Below are positions 12,277 through 15,353 of a DNA stretch of 15,353 nt, piece after piece. Source of the DNA: Oscillospiraceae bacterium (GTDB taxonomy: Bacteria; Bacillota; Clostridia; Oscillospirales; UBA929); assembly GCA_009784085.1 (NCBI GenBank), contig WRCJ01000037.1, positions 1 to 15,353 on the forward strand. The letters are read 5' to 3'. Numbering within the stretch: the first letter of the stretch is position 1; the number at the start of each line of letters is the position of its first letter. The notes under the pieces were generated by a model, which worked only from the letters and a program-made list of their open reading frames with translations, was not told where the DNA came from and searched no databases. Position numbers and translations under genes: made by a program.

Positions 12277-13234
12277 AAAATCCGGGCTGATAGCGATCGT
12301 TGGGCGGCCGAACGCGGGCAAGTCCACGTTGCTGAACCGATTGGCGGGCGAAAAGCTCGCCATTGTTTCGGATAAGCCCCAGACCACCCGCCACCGCATT
12401 AGCGCGATCGTGAGCCAGGGGGACACCCAGTTCGTCTTTTTCGATACGCCCGGTTTTCACAAACCGCATGACCGCCTGGGGGAGGTCATGGTCAACACGG
12501 TGTACAGGAGCGCGGAAGGCGTGGACGCGGCCTTGCTTGTGGTCGAGCCGGTCGCGCGCATCGGGAAGCCCGAGGCGTTGCTGATTGCCCGCCTGGCGCA
12601 GACGAAGGCGCCGGTGCAGGCGTCGGTGTCGATGCCGGTGCCGATGTCGGTGCCGGTGCAGACGCCCGTGCCGGTGCCGGTGCCGGTGCCGGTGGTTTTG
12701 GCGATCAACAAGATCGATACGGTCCCCAAGGGCAATCTGCTGGCCGTGATAGAGACGTACCGGGTGGCGTATGGCTTCGCCGCCATCGTCCCCATTTCGG
12801 CCAAGGACGGCGACGGGACGGGGCTTCTGCTGGACGAACTGGCGCCCTTCATGCCCGAGGGGCCGGCCCTCTATCCCGAGGGGCAGGTGACCGATCAGCC
12901 CGAGCGGATGCTGATTGCCGAATTGGTCCGGGAAAAGCTGTTGGGCGCCTTGGACAAAGAGGTGCCGCACGGCGTGGCGGTGGAGGTCGAGACCCTGCGC
13001 GAGCGGGAGGACGGGCTGGTGGAGATCGGCGTGGTCATTCTGTGCGAGAAGGATTCCCACAAAGGCATCATCATCGGGAAAAACGGCGCCATGCTGAAAA
13101 AGATCGGCGCCCAAGCCCGGGCGGACCTGGAGGAGATGTACGAGGGGCCGGTACTGCTCAAGTCGTGGGCCCGAGTCAAGGAAGGCTGGCGAAACAAGCC
13201 GGGGCAGTTGCGGGAGATGGGGTTTGACCTCTGA
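12266..13234 (+). CDS. era: Era GTPase with a Val-Pro-rich insertion in the G domain
   Basis: Era is an essential GTPase that binds 16S rRNA during 30S assembly. From the start at 12266 (GGGGG just upstream; ATG 12257 is an alternative) the protein has 322 residues against about 300 usual. G1 is GRPNAGKS (13-20), G2 lies in TTRHR, G3 is DTPG (60-63), G4 is NKID (148-151), G5 is SAK (178-180), and the KH domain carries GKNG (271-274) with ending RVKEGWRNKPGQLREMGFDL. Normally KAPV leads directly into the VLAVNKxD strand. Here about 26 residues of alternating Val-Pro-type sequence (118-143) intervene, encoded by a hexamer array at 12611-12694. All GTPase and RNA-binding motifs remain intact, so function is likely kept. 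It overlaps dgkA by 11 bp and recO by 1 bp. Confidence 0.95.
   Translation: MKVKKSGLIAIVGRPNAGKSTLLNRLAGEKLAIVSDKPQTTRHRISAIVSQGDTQFVFFDTPGFHKPHDRLGEVMVNTVYRSAEGVDAALLVVEPVARIGKPEALLIARLAQTKAPVQASVSMPVPMSVPVQTPVPVPVPVPVVLAINKIDTVPKGNLLAVIETYRVAYGFAAIVPISAKDGDGTGLLLDELAPFMPEGPALYPEGQVTDQPERMLIAELVREKLLGALDKEVPHGVAVEVETLREREDGLVEIGVVILCEKDSHKGIIIGKNGAMLKKIGAQARADLEEMYEGPVLLKSWARVKEGWRNKPGQLREMGFDL
12611..12694 (+). repeat. Hexamer (CCGGTG) array inside era
   Basis: The segment consists of pairs of codons of the type CCG-GTG with variants TCG-GTG, ATG-CCG and CAG-ACG at the left, ending in a nearly pure run at 12668-12694. Length changes by whole units keep the reading frame. Confidence 0.9.
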
Positions 13235-14028
13235 TGCACATCCAGACGGAAGCGTTGGTACTGCGAGAGGCGTTGTACAAGGAGGCTGACAAGATCCTCA
13301 CCGTGCTGACACGCGACGAGGGGAAGCGGACCGTGCGGGCGCGGGGGGCCAGGCGGGTGAAAAACAAACTGGCGGCGGCGTCCCAACCGCTGGTCTATTC
13401 GCGCATGACCCTCTTTACGCACAAGGACCGCACAACGCTGGACGAGGCTGAGGTGCTGGATGTCTTTTTCGCGCTCAGGCAGGATGTGCAGTGCCTTTCA
13501 CTGGCGATGTATTTGGCCCAGCTGTGCGAGGCGTTGTCTGACGAGGCGCCCGATCCGGCGATCTTCTCGCTCATGCTCAACACCTGTCACGCCCTGTCGC
13601 ATCTGCAGAAGCCGCCGTCCATGGTCAAGCCGGCGGTTGAGTTGCGCCTGCTGTCGCTGTGCGGGTACCAGCCCTCTGTGGGCGCCTGCCCCGTTTGCGG
13701 GAAACTGCCGCCCGTAGATCCCTGCCTGCACATGCACCAGGGGCTGGCGCATTGCGCCGCCTGCCGGGGGGGGTTGGAAGACGGGATTTCGTTGCCGCTG
13801 GGGCTGGATGCGTGGATGGCCTTGCGGCATATCGTGCTGGGCGACGCGAAACGCCTGTTTGCCTTTCGCTTGGATCCCGAGCCGCTGTCCCTGCTGGCGG
13901 CGGCGTCCGAGACGTTCGCGCTGACACATCTGGATCGCGGTTTCCGGACGCTGGATTTCTACCACCGATTGGATTGTAAGGCGCGGCGGCGGGACGCGCG
14001 GGGGCGCGTCCCCTACAACGCGCCGTGA
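13234..14028 (+). CDS. recO: RecO DNA repair protein
   Basis: A 264-residue RecFOR-pathway mediator that anneals single strands and helps load RecA past SSB. An N-terminal OB fold (about 1-80, starting MHIQTEALVLREALYKEADKI) precedes an alpha-helical domain with a zinc site formed by Cys152, Cys155, Cys174 and Cys177 (CPVC, CAAC). The start overlaps the era stop by one base (TGATG). The C-terminus, after LDFYHRLD, runs into a very Arg-rich tail that is encoded by a perfect GC-rich inverted repeat and does not look like a normal RecO ending. Confidence 0.93.
   Translation: MHIQTEALVLREALYKEADKILTVLTRDEGKRTVRARGARRVKNKLAAASQPLVYSRMTLFTHKDRTTLDEAEVLDVFFALRQDVQCLSLAMYLAQLCEALSDEAPDPAIFSLMLNTCHALSHLQKPPSMVKPAVELRLLSLCGYQPSVGACPVCGKLPPVDPCLHMHQGLAHCAACRGGLEDGISLPLGLDAWMALRHIVLGDAKRLFAFRLDPEPLSLLAAASETFALTHLDRGFRTLDFYHRLDCKARRRDARGRVPYNAP
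13991..14012. repeat. Perfect GC-rich hairpin at the recO 3' end
   Basis: GGGACGCGC (13991-13999) and GCGCGTCCC (14004-14012) form a perfect 9-bp stem with a GGGG loop. No T-run follows, so it is not a classical intrinsic terminator. It resembles the short GC-rich palindromic elements scattered between genes in some bacteria. Confidence 0.7.
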
Positions 14029-14033
14029 TGTAT

Positions 14034-14039
14034 TATAAT
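14034..14039 (+). promoter_or_regulatory. Possible -10 element before mutS2
   Basis: A perfect TATAAT lies 33 bp before the mutS2 start, in the only AT-rich stretch between recO and mutS2, but no -35 hexamer is recognisable at 16-18 bp, where the GC-rich hairpin sits. Confidence 0.25.
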
Positions 14040-14066
14040 ATCTCCTGAAAGGGAGCGTGATACCCC

Positions 14067-15353
14067 TTGCTAGACGCCCTGCGGGAAAAATCCTATCGTA
14101 CATTGGAACTGCCCCGGGTTCTCGGGCTGTTGTCCAACATGGCGGCGACCGCGGCCGCGCGGGAGGCGGCCCTTGCCCTGCGCCCGGCGGAGAGCCTCTG
14201 GGAGGCCGAAAGTCGCCAGAAGGAAACCTCCGCCGCGCGCCTGATCATCGGTGCCAAGGGTAGCCCCGATTTTTCCGGCGTAAAGCCGGTGGGCGGCGCC
14301 TTGGCGCGGGCTGCCGCGGGCGGGACGCTGGCGCCCAGAGAGCTACTGGACATTGCCGCCATGTTGCGCGCGGCCCGCGCGGCGCGGGCTTTTGGCGTGC
14401 GGGAGAGCGACCAGCCCACCGTGCTGGACGATCTGTTCGCGACGCTCGTGGGCAACAAATACTTGGAGGACAAGATTTACGCCATTATCCTCACGGAAGA
14501 GGAGATCTCCGATCAGGCCAGCCCCAACCTGGCTGTCATCCGCCGCCGCCAGCGCATCTTGCAGGGGCGGGTGCGGGAGCGGTTGCAACAGATGATTGCA
14601 TCTCATGCCACGTCTAAATTCCTGCAAGAGCCGATCGTCACCACCCGGCAAGGGCGGTTTGTCATCCCCGTCAAGAGCGAGCACCGGGGTGACGTGAGCG
14701 GGATCGTACACGATGTATCCGCCTCGGGCGCCACGCTTTTCGTCGAGCCGGCCGCCGTGGTGGAGATGGGCAATCAATTGCGGGAGCTGGAGGTTGCGGA
14801 GGAAAACGAGATAGCGCGCATCTTGGCCGAACTCTCAGCCGAGGTGGCCGCCTCGGCCGACGGCATCGCCAGCGATTACGCTACGCTGACGGCGTTGGAT
14901 CTGATCTTTGCCAAAGGGAAGCTGAGCTGGCACATGGATGCCAGCGAACCCACGCTGTCCGGGCGCGGGGAACTCTCCCTGATCCAGGCACGCCACCCGC
15001 TCATCGATCCCCAAGCGGTGATCCCGATCACCGCGCGCCTGGGGCAGGATTTCGACACGCTGATCATCACCGGCCCCAACACCGGTGGCAAGACCGTCGC
15101 GCTGAAGACCTTGGGCCTGCTCGCGCTCATGGCCGCCTGCGGGTTGCATCTCCCGGTGGGCGACGGCAGCGTGTCCGGCGTGTACGGCGCGGTGCTGGCC
15201 GATATCGGCGACGAGCAGAGCATCGAGCAGAGCCTGTCCACCTTTTCCTCCCACATGTCCAACATCGTCTCCATCATCCAGCACGCGGGGCCGGGGACGC
15301 TGTGCCTGTTCGACGAGCTGGGCGCGGGCACCGATCCGGTGGAGGGCGCGGCG
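14067..15353 (+). CDS. mutS2: MutS2 (5' part, truncated by window end)
   Basis: The first 429 residues of MutS2/RqcU, an ATPase implicated in suppressing homologous recombination and in rescuing collided ribosomes. The start is TTG at 14067 (LDALREKSYRTLELP follows), because a stop codon lies in frame three codons upstream and no ATG occurs before the conserved region; AAGGGAG is 11-17 bp upstream. The core domain (VTTRQGRFVIPVKSEHRG, VHDVSASGATLFVEP), Walker A GPNTGGKT (336-343), STFSSHMSNI and Walker B LFDELGAGTDP (Asp416-Glu417) are all present. The remaining ATPase, KOW and Smr parts would lie beyond the right edge. No disruption is seen. Confidence 0.95.
   Translation, partial: MLDALREKSYRTLELPRVLGLLSNMAATAAAREAALALRPAESLWEAESRQKETSAARLIIGAKGSPDFSGVKPVGGALARAAAGGTLAPRELLDIAAMLRAARAARAFGVRESDQPTVLDDLFATLVGNKYLEDKIYAIILTEEEISDQASPNLAVIRRRQRILQGRVRERLQQMIASHATSKFLQEPIVTTRQGRFVIPVKSEHRGDVSGIVHDVSASGATLFVEPAAVVEMGNQLRELEVAEENEIARILAELSAEVAASADGIASDYATLTALDLIFAKGKLSWHMDASEPTLSGRGELSLIQARHPLIDPQAVIPITARLGQDFDTLIITGPNTGGKTVALKTLGLLALMAACGLHLPVGDGSVSGVYGAVLADIGDEQSIEQSLSTFSSHMSNIVSIIQHAGPGTLCLFDELGAGTDPVEGAA

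Noticed and set aside
12611..12694. CRISPR-like or VNTR array
   Set aside because: Units are contiguous hexamers with no spacers and lie in frame within era; it is a microsatellite, not CRISPR. The same applies to the other arrays.
12065..13114. Long minus-strand frame (349 codons) rich in His-Arg repeats opposite era
   Set aside because: It is the antisense of the era hexamer array and conserved GTPase codons; it has no family signature and conflicts with the clearly real era frame.
13991..14012. Intrinsic terminator after recO
   Set aside because: The stem is perfect but lies within the recO coding sequence and has no T-run after it.

Overview
The window looks like chromosome from a fairly GC-rich member of the Clostridia (Firmicutes). 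The support is the run phoH-ybeY-dgkA-era-recO with short overlaps, a PrkA/WalK-style sensor kinase and OmpR-type regulator pair, a GerMN lipoprotein, a B. subtilis-like tRNA-Ser(GCU) and strong purine-rich ribosome binding sites. Genus cannot be read from the sequence.

Layout. (1) Positions 1-2180 are more AT-rich and form the right end of an integrated mobile element: an XRE-type regulator followed after 2 bp by a tyrosine recombinase that reads toward the 3' end of tRNA-Ser(GCU) (2181-2271, minus). The other end of the element lies outside the window. (2) Positions 2405-6068 (minus) read comEA-like gene, response regulator, histidine kinase, GerMN lipoprotein, an envelope-sensing operon. 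(3) Divergent from it is a full-length D,D-carboxypeptidase homologue (6160-7557) in which all three catalytic motifs are altered. (4) tsaE and tsaB (minus, 8842-7660), two t6A-modification genes, overlap inside a repeat array. (5) rodA (8995-10188) follows divergently. (6) phoH, ybeY, dgkA, era and recO (10326-14028) form a tightly packed housekeeping operon, followed by the first 429 codons of mutS2, cut by the window edge.

The most unusual property is a series of short tandem repeats in otherwise conserved chromosomal genes, often exactly at gene ends: an 18-bp duplication at the kinase stop, an 8-bp array between comEA and the regulator, a 48-bp repeat after dacA, an 18/9-bp array shared in two frames by tsaE and tsaB, 7-bp repeats after rodA, and a hexamer array encoding a Val-Pro-rich insertion inside the GTPase domain of Era. 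At several junctions the duplicated unit carries the stop codon or Shine-Dalgarno sequence of the neighbouring gene. Together with the apparently dead carboxypeptidase and the regulator-kinase-GerMN lipoprotein arrangement (reminiscent of actinobacterial MtrA-MtrB-LpqB), these are the points most worth following up. I did not find a CRISPR array, toxin-antitoxin pair or recognisable defence system.
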